Part shown: positions 15,526 to 24,494 of the stretch, in pieces
Numbering within the stretch: the first letter of the stretch is position 1
How the letters are laid out: each line of letters opens with the position of its first letter
NCBI GenBank assembly: GCA_945860285.1
Contig: CAMAQB010000034.1
Span: forward strand, 1-34,571
Origin: Akkermansia muciniphila
GTDB lineage: Bacteria > Verrucomicrobiota > Verrucomicrobiia > Verrucomicrobiales > Akkermansiaceae
Reading direction: 5' to 3'
DNA: 34,571 nucleotides
The notes under the pieces: generated by a model
Database searches by the model: none
Seen by the model: only the letters and a program-made list of their open reading frames with translations
Told to the model about the DNA's origin: nothing
Made by a program: the position numbers and the translations under genes

Positions 15526-15930
15526 TTACTTGTTAGGTTGGGTGGCCAGACCGATTTTGGTGATGCCGTTTTTACCGAGCAGGGTGACAACGGCCATGAC
15601 TTTCTGATACTGCGTGGAACTGTCACCCCTCACCACCACGGGCAGATCAGGAGTGGTGGCCACCATTCCCTCGATTTTCGATTCCAATTCCTCAAGCGAA
15701 ACCGGAGTGAGATTCAACGTGATTTTCCCCTCGGGATCGATGGTGATGGCCTGGATTTTCGGCGCGCTGATGTCGGCGGCCGCTTTGCCGCCCGCTTTGG
15801 GCAGTTCCACCTTCACTCCCTTGACACCGGCGGCGGTCATCACGATGAAGATCAGGAGAAGCACCAGATATAGGTCCACCATCGGGGTGACGTTGATGTC
15901 GTCGTAGCTTTTATCGTCTGCAGAGGCCAT
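15526..15930 (-). CDS. exbD: ExbD biopolymer transport protein
   Basis: 134 residues. The N-terminal block DDINVTPMVDLYLVLLLIFIVMTA holds the single membrane helix and the conserved proton-carrying Asp (about residue 19), followed by a periplasmic domain (VELPKAGG ... VVVRGDSSTQYQKVMAVVTLLGKNG ... IGLAT). Length and order are normal for ExbD/TolR. It forms the proton channel with ExbB. It lies 23 bases after exbB and 10 before tonB. Confidence 0.95.
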   Translation of the reverse strand: MASADDKSYDDINVTPMVDLYLVLLLIFIVMTAAGVKGVKVELPKAGGKAAADISAPKIQAITIDPEGKITLNLTPVSLEELESKIEGMVATTPDLPVVVRGDSSTQYQKVMAVVTLLGKNGITKIGLATQPNK

Positions 15931-15953
15931 GTTGTTTTAGTGTTGGCTGAATC

Positions 15954-17510
15954 TCATGAATCATCTTGATCGCTAAACTTAGGAGCGGTAGCTTCATTGA
16001 CTTGCGGGTAAAACTCTGCCATTTTTGCGACAAACTCATCGATAAACACTTTCACTTCCGAGGTTATGTTCTTGATGCGGTTGTTGAGGTAGGAATAAAC
16101 GAACAGCGCCGGGATGGCAACGATCAATCCTGCCACCGTGGCGAGCAGGGCCGAGGCGATACCCGGAGCGATGGCGTTTACGTTCACTTCCCCTTCCTTC
16201 GAAATGATCGCAAAGGTGATCATCACCCCCACTACGGTACCCAAAAGACCCACGTAAGGGCCGCCGGCAATGCTGATCGTCAGATAAACTAGTCCGTCGG
16301 TAAGCTTGTGTTGCAACTGCACCAGACCGGAATCCAGCGCGGCGCGCACCGCCTGGATCGAGCGGCCGGACAGGCCCTTGTGGCCGGAATTGGTGGCTGC
16401 AATCCGATTGGTGATCTCATCCGAGCCAATGTGATAGATTTCGTAAAACGGCGAACGTTTCATCGCCGGAGTTTCATTCAATTTGGTGGATTCCACAGCG
16501 TTGCTGTTGCGCTCCAGGGTGGTAAGATCGTTCGACACCTTGCTCCACTGTTTAAGAAATTCGCGGTTTCCTTTCTCGATGCTGTTTAGGAAGACAATCT
16601 TGCGAGCCGCCACTGTCCAACCGATGGCAATCATGAGCACACAAATTCCGATGGCGATCCAGCCGTCAAACATCATGTTTTTTGCAATGTCATTAAACAG
16701 CATGATGTGTTCCAATGCTTTGTTTTGTCCGCCGGGGTGTTTCATTTCCGCGATGATCGCCTTACCGAGGGTGCCGTCAAAAGGAAGCATGCCCACACCG
16801 GATTGAATGGTTTTCAGGATAGCTCCATTCGATTTGTTGATGGAAACAAATGCGGGAAAGTTTGATCCGGTGTCCCGCGCAGGGCATATCCCTTCAGATA
16901 GGCCATCGCTATTGGCAAAAAACACCGAGGGTCCCATGATCATGAATTTTCCGGAGATCGACTTTCCAGCAAAGCCCAGCGCTTTCCCCTCATACGTGGA
17001 TCCTCCCGATATTTCTTTTAGTCGTTTGATTCCCAATGCAAGGACTTTCGCGCGCTCCTCAATTTCCCTCACCGGTTGGTCTGCCGCGTTGAGTGCGGTC
17101 TGGTCGATGATCCCGACCGGTTCGCGGTAAAGCTGGTACTCCGACGGGTGAATGCGGGTGACAAAAGCCTTCGAATACTGATTGAGCAGTCCCGAGGTAT
17201 AGTTGAATTGATTTTTTCTGGTCTCCACTTCCTTATCCAATTTTTTACTGTTGGTGGTGCGCAACGCCTCATCACTCTCAAGCTTCCGCAATTGTTTCGA
17301 CAAGTCAATGGCTTCATCATCGAGTTGGTTGATTTCTTTGTAAAGCTGCCGTCTTAGATCGGAGTGTTCGCTTTGATACTTGGTCAGCGACTGTGCCGCC
17401 TCATCAACTTTCGCTTTTGCCTCGGCAACGGGATCACTCTGTGAATAGGAAACGCTGCTTGTCGAGGCAAGGGCGAGGAGAACTAGTGCGAATTTTTTCA
17501 TGCGGTACAT
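15954..17510 (-). CDS. exbB: Long ExbB/TtpC-like proton-channel protein
   Basis: 518 residues, about twice a classical ExbB. A signal peptide (MKKFALVLLALASTSSVSYS; the Met at 17501 is an alternative start) is followed by about 255 periplasmic residues, the first 110 strongly coiled-coil, then a globular part. TM1 lies at about 280-300 (WIAIGICVLMIAIGWTVAA). TM2 and TM3 (about 409-471) carry the MotA/TolQ/ExbB blocks GGPYVGLLGTVVGVMITF and IASALLATVAGLIVAIPAL. It resembles TtpC of Vibrio TonB2-type systems. No second short ExbB is present, so this protein probably serves both as channel and as TtpC. Its start directly abuts the stop of the DUF3450 gene. Confidence 0.92.
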   Translation of the reverse strand: MYRMKKFALVLLALASTSSVSYSQSDPVAEAKAKVDEAAQSLTKYQSEHSDLRRQLYKEINQLDDEAIDLSKQLRKLESDEALRTTNSKKLDKEVETRKNQFNYTSGLLNQYSKAFVTRIHPSEYQLYREPVGIIDQTALNAADQPVREIEERAKVLALGIKRLKEISGGSTYEGKALGFAGKSISGKFMIMGPSVFFANSDGLSEGICPARDTGSNFPAFVSINKSNGAILKTIQSGVGMLPFDGTLGKAIIAEMKHPGGQNKALEHIMLFNDIAKNMMFDGWIAIGICVLMIAIGWTVAARKIVFLNSIEKGNREFLKQWSKVSNDLTTLERNSNAVESTKLNETPAMKRSPFYEIYHIGSDEITNRIAATNSGHKGLSGRSIQAVRAALDSGLVQLQHKLTDGLVYLTISIAGGPYVGLLGTVVGVMITFAIISKEGEVNVNAIAPGIASALLATVAGLIVAIPALFVYSYLNNRIKNITSEVKVFIDEFVAKMAEFYPQVNEATAPKFSDQDDS

Positions 17511-18305
17511 TTATTTGGAAATGGGAAGATTGGTGAAGGAAACGTCTTTTTCCGTGGTGGCGGTGACGATGAGCTTTTGGATATCTAGCGCTAACTCGTT
17601 GGACTCGGAAAACTTCCAACCAGTATCGCTGGGAACTCCAATTAATGCGAATGTGCTGTCCTCATTCACAGCATAGGCAATCGCAAGGCCGAAATAGACG
17701 ACCTGCATGTTGAACTCACTGCCGTCCGACTTCTTGTGCAATTCGGGAAAAACGTTGACTCCTTGTTGGAATTTTTCCGCTTCCGCCATCAGCTCGGTGA
17801 TGTTGGCGAGGCGCTTGGCCACGTCCTCGGTCTGGCCATCCGCGGGCAGGGAGAGGTTTTTCTTGAGTGTTTCAATGCCGGTCGAGATTTTTGGCAAGCG
17901 CACGAGTGGTGGTGGCAGCAGGGGAATCAATGTGGCGAATTCCTCTTCCATTTTGCGCAGGTCGGTGGCGAGAAGTTTCTCCGCGGCGATGAATTGATCG
18001 CGTGCGGTGATTTTGTTGGCCGACTCCTGGTCGGCGGCTCCGGCAAGAACCTTGGCGTCGTCAATCTGTTTTTTGTAGGTGGCGATCTCCTTGACCAACC
18101 CCTCCTTGTAATTGGTAAGAACTTCCTGATCGTTCTTCCATTCATTGATCTCGGATTGCTCCTTTTGCTTGGTTTCAAGCCATGACCTCAATTGTTCACG
18201 TGTTTGTTCTAGTGGCGAGGGTTGCTGCGCACTTGCGGGCAGGACCAGAAGAGATAGTAGCAGAATTGTAACATTACTTATTTTTGCACGTGTCATTTGT
18301 GTCAT
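17511..18305 (-). CDS. DUF3450 coiled-coil protein of the TonB locus
   Basis: 264 residues from the ATG at 18305; another ATG nine bases later is equally possible. Signal peptide (ISNVTILLLSLLVLPASA), then a long coiled coil (TREQLRSWLETKQKEQSEIN ... YKEGLVKEIATYKKQIDDAK) and a C-terminal globular part (VVYFGLAIAYAVNEDSTFALIG). Shape, length and position directly before an elongated exbB match DUF3450, a periplasmic protein found with TtpC-type TonB systems. It likely docks on the coiled-coil periplasmic domain of the long ExbB (inference). Confidence 0.83.
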   Translation of the reverse strand: MTQMTRAKISNVTILLLSLLVLPASAQQPSPLEQTREQLRSWLETKQKEQSEINEWKNDQEVLTNYKEGLVKEIATYKKQIDDAKVLAGAADQESANKITARDQFIAAEKLLATDLRKMEEEFATLIPLLPPPLVRLPKISTGIETLKKNLSLPADGQTEDVAKRLANITELMAEAEKFQQGVNVFPELHKKSDGSEFNMQVVYFGLAIAYAVNEDSTFALIGVPSDTGWKFSESNELALDIQKLIVTATTEKDVSFTNLPISK

Positions 18306-18323
18306 TTGCTTTTCAGAATGTTG

Positions 18324-18353
18324 AAGGGCCGCCCGCGTGGGCAGGCGACCCTT
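18324..18353 (-). terminator. Hairpin between beta-helix gene and TonB operon
   Basis: On the minus strand AAGGGTCGCCTGCCC-ACGC-GGGCGGCCCTT can fold into a GC-rich stem with a small bulge. No T-run follows, so it is more likely an attenuator or an RNA-processing/stability element separating the highly expressed secreted-protein gene from the operon than a strong intrinsic terminator. Confidence 0.4.
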
Positions 18354-18381
18354 TGCTTGTTTGGTTTCTCTTGGGGAAGGA

Positions 18382-20676
18382 TTATTGATTCGGAGCCGCG
18401 GTCTCGACGCGGAAGAAGCTCTTGCCTGGGGTGGTGTCAACCGTTCCCGTCACGTTGCCGGCAGCCGTCCATGTGTTCAAGCCGGTGGACTTGAAGAGGG
18501 GCAGGGTAACCGTGGCGTTCGCGCCAGTAACCGGGCCGATCATCAAGCCATTGCCGCGAAGGTCCTGGATGGAGGTCGAGGTGTAGAGGCTGCTGAACAG
18601 GTTGGTCGGGGTGACGTTGTTCACGCCAGCACTGAAGCCCAGGCTGGTGAGAGCGCTGGTGGCTTCGAGGGTGTCATCGATTCCGTCGCCATCGGCGTCA
18701 ACAATGACAACAGGTGCCGCACCGGCGAGTACTCCCGATGTGCTGAACTTTGTCCAACCGGCAGCCCAGTTGCCGCTTGGTCCGAATGCGCCGCGATAGT
18801 TGGCAACCACAGGAGCACCAGGTGCCACTGGGCTAGTGAGCAACGGAGAACCCGCTTGCGGGATCGGGTTGATCGTGGTGAGGAAGCTGCTGCCATCACG
18901 GGTGTAGGCCGTGAACATCGGGTCGGTGTTGGGACTCGAGTTGTTGTTTACTGGAGCACCAAGAGCATTATAGACGACAAAACCAGTAGGCGCGGTGCCT
19001 TGCACGTAGGTAAGATTATCTGCTTGTACTACTGGAACAGTGACTGGACCTGTCGCACTGCCGACTACAGTGTTGGCGCTGTTGGCGGAAGTTATACCAA
19101 GTGCGGTAGCGATCGACACTTGCAAAGCTGCGTCGTTGTTTCCTGCTACTTTGTTCGTAAACACGATGGTGTGTGGAGTAATGGGTGAAACTTCAACAAA
19201 GAAGTTGGCCGTGATGCTCGGCACGGCTGCCAGAACTGCAGCAACCTTCGTGGTTACTGTTTCTCTGGAATCTCCACTCGTAATCGCCACGGAAAATGGC
19301 GAACCGGTAACTCCTGTTCCAGCAACAACAACGCTGATGTTTCCAGTACCGCTTGCAGTACCAGTTATCGTGGAGGTCTCGATTTGAGTGCGAGGTGCGC
19401 TGCCGAAACGACCAACTGTATTGTGGGAAAACTTGGCTGTCGTACCAGCACTCAGTGCGTTATCATTGTATTTGATAAATTTATCGGCGAAGTCATCAAA
19501 AACGGAATTGTAAATTTCACCGTTGAAATAGTCTTCGATGTGAAGAGCAAAGTTGCCTTTCTCCCAGTTTACCTGTCCACTGGTGTTTGGCAACCTGGTG
19601 AGCGTGCGGTCGCGGCCCGGTCCAACAAAAGTCGCGTTGTAAATGATCGGCTTGGATTGAATCGTGGAGTTTGCAGCGTTGGTCGCTCCTGGTGATCCAG
19701 TGATCGTGCCGCTCACTCCGTCCCACTCGCCACCTGCGTCGGAAATACCGGGGTTTTGAATGCAAAACCAGAATTGGTTGGTGCCTTTGTAACCCTCGTC
19801 GATGTCAAATGAGTCATCCTGGTTGAATGCCATTACCATATAGCTGGTATTGACCGTGCCGCCGAAAAACTCAATGCCGTCATCGGAGTTGGCATAGACT
19901 TCAATGTGGTCGATGACCGTTCCTGAGCCGACACCAGCCAGGGTCAGACCGTTGATTTCCTTTGCCGTGTCATACTCATAGCCGCCGTGGCGGATCGAAA
20001 TGTAGCGAAGAACGCCGCTGCTGTCAGAGGCTTCCTGAGGGAATCCCGTGCTCCCACCGTATTGCGATGCGTCGGAGATGAGGTCACCATCATTGGAAGC
20101 CGAACCAGAGGGCGCAAAACCTTCAACTTGCAAAGTTTGCACGGGAAGTCCGCCTGCATCAAGAGTGCCGATCGGGGCTCTGCCGCAAAGCACGATGCCG
20201 CCCCATTGTCCAGCGTCGGCAGATGTGGGGGCAGGACCAACGGCAGCATCGGCATCATAGGGGGAATCAACGCCGTTGATGCCTTCCCATTCACGAACCG
20301 AGGAAAAAACAATGGGATTGGCAGCAGTGCCTTCTGCAACCAATTTGCCATTGCGGGTGGCAACCAACGCACCAACTTTGTCGTCCGCTTTGTTTGCAGG
20401 GGTGCCGTTGTCATTGGTGGAAGAATAGATTTTTGTACCCGGCTCAATGGTAAGAGTCACTCCGGCAGGAATGTAAATTCGGTCGGTAATGAAGTAAGTG
20501 TTTCCACTCGTCCACGTTTGGTTTGCCGTGATAATGCGAATGTTCGTGCCGAGAAGTCCGGCAGTGGAATTCGATGTCAACGAGCCGTCAGTGAAGACGT
20601 CGATGATCGCGGCATTCAATGCAACCGGGGCAAAGAGGCCCAGCAGCAATGCGATTGTGTTTTTGGTAGTTTTCAT
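18382..20676 (-). CDS. Large secreted beta-helix-like protein next to TonB receptor
   Basis: 764 residues with a Sec signal peptide (LLLGLFAPVALNA). The N-terminal 380 residues look like a right-handed beta-helix surface protein (DRIYIPAGVTLTIEPGTKI; WGGIVLCGRAPIG; LRYISIRHGGYEY; IDHIEVYANSDDGIEFFGG). Residues about 435-545 are a separate, Thr/Ser/Val-rich module (GTGNISVVVAGTGVTGSPFS ... SGDSRETVTTKVAAVLA) apparently inserted in the helix. The C-terminus has DADGDGIDD and an LFSSLYTSTSIQDLRGNGLM segment typical of verrucomicrobial secreted proteins. Proteins of this look often sit beside TonB-dependent receptors in several phyla; function unknown. It lies 141 bases downstream of the receptor gene and has its own upstream direct-repeat motif. 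Confidence 0.82.
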   Translation of the reverse strand: MKTTKNTIALLLGLFAPVALNAAIIDVFTDGSLTSNSTAGLLGTNIRIITANQTWTSGNTYFITDRIYIPAGVTLTIEPGTKIYSSTNDNGTPANKADDKVGALVATRNGKLVAEGTAANPIVFSSVREWEGINGVDSPYDADAAVGPAPTSADAGQWGGIVLCGRAPIGTLDAGGLPVQTLQVEGFAPSGSASNDGDLISDASQYGGSTGFPQEASDSSGVLRYISIRHGGYEYDTAKEINGLTLAGVGSGTVIDHIEVYANSDDGIEFFGGTVNTSYMVMAFNQDDSFDIDEGYKGTNQFWFCIQNPGISDAGGEWDGVSGTITGSPGATNAANSTIQSKPIIYNATFVGPGRDRTLTRLPNTSGQVNWEKGNFALHIEDYFNGEIYNSVFDDFADKFIKYNDNALSAGTTAKFSHNTVGRFGSAPRTQIETSTITGTASGTGNISVVVAGTGVTGSPFSVAITSGDSRETVTTKVAAVLAAVPSITANFFVEVSPITPHTIVFTNKVAGNNDAALQVSIATALGITSANSANTVVGSATGPVTVPVVQADNLTYVQGTAPTGFVVYNALGAPVNNNSSPNTDPMFTAYTRDGSSFLTTINPIPQAGSPLLTSPVAPGAPVVANYRGAFGPSGNWAAGWTKFSTSGVLAGAAPVVIVDADGDGIDDTLEATSALTSLGFSAGVNNVTPTNLFSSLYTSTSIQDLRGNGLMIGPVTGANATVTLPLFKSTGLNTWTAAGNVTGTVDTTPGKSFFRVETAAPNQ

Positions 20677-20784
20677 GATTCGTGTAGTTTGTAGTTTAAG
20701 GTTGCAATTATTGTTACCTGCCAGCAGCAGCGTGCAGACGAGAGGAAATTATGGATGCGGTGGAAACATGTCTCTCATATACTT

Positions 20785-20801
20785 GTTACATTATTGACAC
20801 A
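20785..20801 (+). promoter_or_regulatory. Period-11 direct repeat, Pho-box-like
   Basis: GTTACA-N5-GACACA, about 110 bases upstream of the beta-helix gene start (minus strand) and inside the 141-base gap after the receptor gene. It has the same spacing and nearly the same hexamers as the element upstream of the receptor, but lies on the other strand relative to its gene. Confidence 0.38.
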
Positions 20802-20817
20802 TTGGGAAAATAGACCA

Positions 20818-23800
20818 CTAGAAGGAAATTTGAAGCTCGGTCCAGTAGCTGCGGCCAATGTTGTCGTTGCTGTAGGTTTTTCCGCGCAGCAGATAGGTAT
20901 CTTCCGCATGAAAAATGTTTTTCACTCCTGCTTTGATGGTGCAATCAGCCCCGAAACTCTGGAATGCTTTGGACAGAACCAGGTCGAAGGTGTGGATGGA
21001 CTTGCGTGTAACTTCCGCATCCTGCGGCGAAAGTTTAAGAATCGTGGGGTAGTCACCATTGAAATTGTAAACGAGGTTGGCATTGAACTGCCATGGTTCA
21101 TATTCGTATCCCAGATTCAAATTGGCCAGGTACTTGGGCTGGAAGGGCAATTGGCTGGTGACCGGTGAGGCTTCGGTTCCGACAACATTGAAGTAACTGA
21201 GCACAGCATCAATGTAGGTGAAATTACCCTTCAGGGAAAAGGGGCCTATGTCCTGAATTTCAGCCTCCAATTCGATCCCGTTGAGCGTGGCGGTATAGTC
21301 GCTTTGTAACCCAGTAACGGGATTTTTGTAGGAGTCGCTATAGCCGATAACACCATTGCTATAATATTGCACCAGTGGATTGAGCAGATTTTTATGAAAC
21401 AGACTCATGCGCAAGATGGTATCCTCATTGGGTGCAAAGATGGTTGACAGGTCAAAGTTATCGATTTGCGTTTGCCCCAGTTCGTTATTGCCCCGGCGGC
21501 CAATTCCTGAGGCTTGATCCACCGACTGCGAGGGTATGAACTCCCAAAAAGTAGGCCGGGCAACGGTTTTCGACCAAGCGATCAGAAAGCTGAGCTTGTC
21601 ATCAAACAACGAGGTTCCTGCGGTGACAGAGGGCAGGACGGATTCACTGGGGTCACGGTTTTCCCAGCCGTTCCCGGAAATCTGGTCATCCGTAAAGGCA
21701 GACAATGGAGAACCAGCGATGTCAATGTCGTAGGTTTCTTTTTCAAAGCGAACTCCGCCCGAGACAAATGTTTTACCCATTTGAAGATGGCCGCTGTAAT
21801 AATAGGCCAGCTGGTCAAGACTGGTACTGATGTTTTCCAAGCCATTACGAGTCAGCGCGTTATTATAGTAAGGCCCTTGATTGTAAGTGCCGTTGAATGA
21901 ATCTGCGATGAGATCCGGATTGGCGGCAAACTGTTCTCCGCGACCGCCAGGACCCTCCAGTGCTCCAGGAGGAAAGCCACCGAAGTTCGCCGAGTTAGCA
22001 CTAAGAACAAGGTCGTATGATCTTGCCGTAGTGGTTCTTGTTTTCGTGAGCGAGGACGCACCAATGCCAAATTCAAAGTAATGATCATCATCCGCGTCCG
22101 AGAAATAAAATGGAATCGAGCCCGAAAGTTGGCGGTGTGCCGAGTCTTCAATGGTTTTTTCCGTGCGGCGGGTGCTGATTTGTTTGCCCGGCACAGAACC
22201 ACTGTAGGTGCCATGGACGACCGTATTGACAGGGGCTTTCGTATCGTCAATCTGAAGTGCGCGTTCCGCCTCATAGTTATCATAAATTTGCATGAGGCTC
22301 GGATCAGCGTACATGACCGGCTTGATTGTTTCCCAGTTGTATGACTGCGGATCTGGAAGGCCCAGAAGGGTCGCGTACTCTACAGCCTGATTGTCCAATT
22401 CACCCTTCACACGCTCGATTTCTCCGGCCAGAGCCGTGCTCGAAAAATCAAGAATCCCATATTCGAAGTGCGTGCTGTGCGGGCGGCTTTCGACAGCTTT
22501 GCTGATTGTGTTCGACCACGACACCTTCGGTCCGCGTTCAGACCATTGGTGCTCACCCTTGAACTGGTAAATGTCCAAATCCCGGGTAAGAGGGGTAATG
22601 TCCCAAGCCGCACCATAGTAAATGGCATCGGGGCCATAATCGTTGGCAGGATTTGCAGTGGAATTCTGCAAATGATTGCCATAATTCAAATTTTCCTCGT
22701 CGTCGATGATGTTTGTTGCGTTGCTTATGTCGTCCTGGGCGATATGCTTTTTGAAAAAAGTCGCCTGAACTCTGTTTCTCTCATCAATTTCCAAAGCAAC
22801 GGAGCCATAGGCCGCCCACTCGACGCTGCGGCTGTATTCGTCTTTTAGATAAAAACGCTTCTGGTTGTTAATTTCTGATGAGTTATTGGAGTCTCCGCTC
22901 GAGCGGCTCAATGCGGTCATAACGCCGAGCTTCATGCCGTTTTCCAGTTGAAAGGTTTCCCCGTATGTCATCCCCTGCGAGTAGCCGAATTGCGCATCGG
23001 CCTGCTTTGGCAACAAGCTCTGGGACTCGTGCATGATGCGCCAACGATCTGTTAGATCCGCAGTCGTGGTATTGTTAGAGTCGATGAAATTCACACTGCC
23101 GTCGGGATTTTTTTCCTCGAGAACTCCGGGCATGGGATCTACGTCTTCTCCAAGCAGGCCGATGTCCCGATTCGGCTGCACATACATCTTTCCGTCGAGC
23201 GCGTCATTGTAGGTAATCTTGGACTGCACACTGAAAATACGCTGCTCTGGAAATGTACGGGTAATGATATCAATCGCGCCCCCGCCGAAATCACCTGGCA
23301 ACTCAGAGCTGTACGTTTTGTTGACCTGAATGCTTTCAATAGCACTGGTTGGGAAAAGGTCCAACTGCACCGCCTTGCGGGAGGGATCGGCCGAAGCAAT
23401 CTGGGCACCATTGAAAGTAGTAGAGACGTAGCGATCGGCAAGACCGCGGACGACAGCGTATTTGCCGTCGACGATGTTCGCGCCTGAAACCTTTGCAATC
23501 GCCTCACCTGCGTCGCTGACGGCGGTTTTGGCAAAGTCATCGCGGTTGACTCCGGAGGAAAGCTTGGGGGCATCCAGGCTGATGGCCAGGGTAAAATCAC
23601 CGGCGTTGGATTTCTCCTGGAACTCGCCCACGACCGTTTCCTCTTCCAGCGTCGTTTCATCGGCGGCGCCGTCGCTGGGTTTGAGTTTGAGGGAAATGCG
23701 GATGTTGAGTTTCTGACCGGGAAGGGCGGTGGCAGATTGGGTATTAGTCACGTAGCCAAGTTTTGATGCCTCGATGATGACATTGCCCGAGGGCAGGGTG

Positions 23801-24267
23801 CCGAGGTTGAACTTGCCCGATTTGTCGGTCTCGGTGGTTTTCACCGTTCCCTTGACCTCGATGACCACTCCGGCCAAGGGGTCGAGGCGGTCGTCGGAGA
23901 CTTCGCCAGCGACCTCGCAAAAGCCCTGGGGCATTGGCAGGGCATCGTTGGGCGGGGCTTCCCCGGGTGGCGTGAGTGGAATTTCACCGACATCGGACAG
24001 CTCTTTTTGAACAGGAGCCTGGGCGGAGAAATACTTGCTGGATTGTTGCTGCTGGTAAAAGTCCGCGGCGTTTTTTCCCTCCACTTTGGGAACCATGCCC
24101 TGGGATTCCGCCGCAACCAGGCCCGCTCGCTCGGGAATCCAGCCCCAGTCTTCGGCCAGCATTTCGCCATAGATGGAAGCGTGAGCGGATGGCAGCACAA
24201 GCAAGAAAAACCCCGTCATTACAAGGCGCAGCGCGGAAATTTCAAGGCTGGAGAATAATGATTTCAT
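20818..24267 (-). CDS. TonB-dependent outer-membrane receptor with carboxypeptidase-like N-domain
   Basis: 1149 residues. Signal peptide ends near SAHA (about 31). An N-terminal region of about 80 residues contains no known domain; residues about 110-195 form a carboxypeptidase-regulatory-like Ig fold (VAGEVSDDRLDPLAGVVIEV ... GKFNLGTLPSGNVIIEASKLGY). The plug domain follows (about 240-345: AIAKVSGANIVDGKYAVVRG, ADRYVSTTFNGAQI, AIESIQVNKTYSSELPGDFGGG). The rest is the 22-stranded barrel, ending in WTELQISF. This is the architecture of large TonB receptors for complex organic ligands. No TonB-box could be assigned with confidence. It is presumably energised by the tonB/exbBD genes downstream; the substrate is unknown, with a phosphorus compound one hypothesis given the Pho-box-like motif and the porin. 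Confidence 0.93.
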   Translation of the reverse strand: MKSLFSSLEISALRLVMTGFFLLVLPSAHASIYGEMLAEDWGWIPERAGLVAAESQGMVPKVEGKNAADFYQQQQSSKYFSAQAPVQKELSDVGEIPLTPPGEAPPNDALPMPQGFCEVAGEVSDDRLDPLAGVVIEVKGTVKTTETDKSGKFNLGTLPSGNVIIEASKLGYVTNTQSATALPGQKLNIRISLKLKPSDGAADETTLEEETVVGEFQEKSNAGDFTLAISLDAPKLSSGVNRDDFAKTAVSDAGEAIAKVSGANIVDGKYAVVRGLADRYVSTTFNGAQIASADPSRKAVQLDLFPTSAIESIQVNKTYSSELPGDFGGGAIDIITRTFPEQRIFSVQSKITYNDALDGKMYVQPNRDIGLLGEDVDPMPGVLEEKNPDGSVNFIDSNNTTTADLTDRWRIMHESQSLLPKQADAQFGYSQGMTYGETFQLENGMKLGVMTALSRSSGDSNNSSEINNQKRFYLKDEYSRSVEWAAYGSVALEIDERNRVQATFFKKHIAQDDISNATNIIDDEENLNYGNHLQNSTANPANDYGPDAIYYGAAWDITPLTRDLDIYQFKGEHQWSERGPKVSWSNTISKAVESRPHSTHFEYGILDFSSTALAGEIERVKGELDNQAVEYATLLGLPDPQSYNWETIKPVMYADPSLMQIYDNYEAERALQIDDTKAPVNTVVHGTYSGSVPGKQISTRRTEKTIEDSAHRQLSGSIPFYFSDADDDHYFEFGIGASSLTKTRTTTARSYDLVLSANSANFGGFPPGALEGPGGRGEQFAANPDLIADSFNGTYNQGPYYNNALTRNGLENISTSLDQLAYYYSGHLQMGKTFVSGGVRFEKETYDIDIAGSPLSAFTDDQISGNGWENRDPSESVLPSVTAGTSLFDDKLSFLIAWSKTVARPTFWEFIPSQSVDQASGIGRRGNNELGQTQIDNFDLSTIFAPNEDTILRMSLFHKNLLNPLVQYYSNGVIGYSDSYKNPVTGLQSDYTATLNGIELEAEIQDIGPFSLKGNFTYIDAVLSYFNVVGTEASPVTSQLPFQPKYLANLNLGYEYEPWQFNANLVYNFNGDYPTILKLSPQDAEVTRKSIHTFDLVLSKAFQSFGADCTIKAGVKNIFHAEDTYLLRGKTYSNDNIGRSYWTELQISF

Positions 24268-24364
24268 TGGTGCATACGGCCAGCACCCGCACTTTTTTCA
24301 GAGCCGGAACAGGAAAGCCGAAGAAGTTGATAGGTGATGAGCCGCGGAATCAGAACGCTCCGAT

Positions 24365-24381
24365 TGTGACACAATTGTAAC
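24365..24381 (-). promoter_or_regulatory. Period-11 direct repeat, Pho-box-like
   Basis: Read on the minus strand: GTTACA-N5-GTCACA, 98 bases upstream of the receptor start and 114 bases upstream of the divergent ketoacyl synthase. Two hexamers 11 bases apart are the form of PhoB-family operators. The E. coli Pho box (CTGTCAT repeats) is only partly similar, so the regulator is not identified. Confidence 0.4.
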
Positions 24382-24494
24382 CTGAAATTTTGCAAGCGAC
24401 CCCGAAAGCACTGCCCACAGAGGTATTGGACTTTTGATTTCCCCTGTCCCGGCCTTGTGCTAAGGTGCGCGGCCATGCTTCCGGCCATTTCCCC

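Noticed and set aside
24365-24382. CRP/FNR-type palindromic operator
   Set aside because: The half-sites are direct, not inverted (TGTGACA then TGTAACC), so a CRP-type site does not fit.
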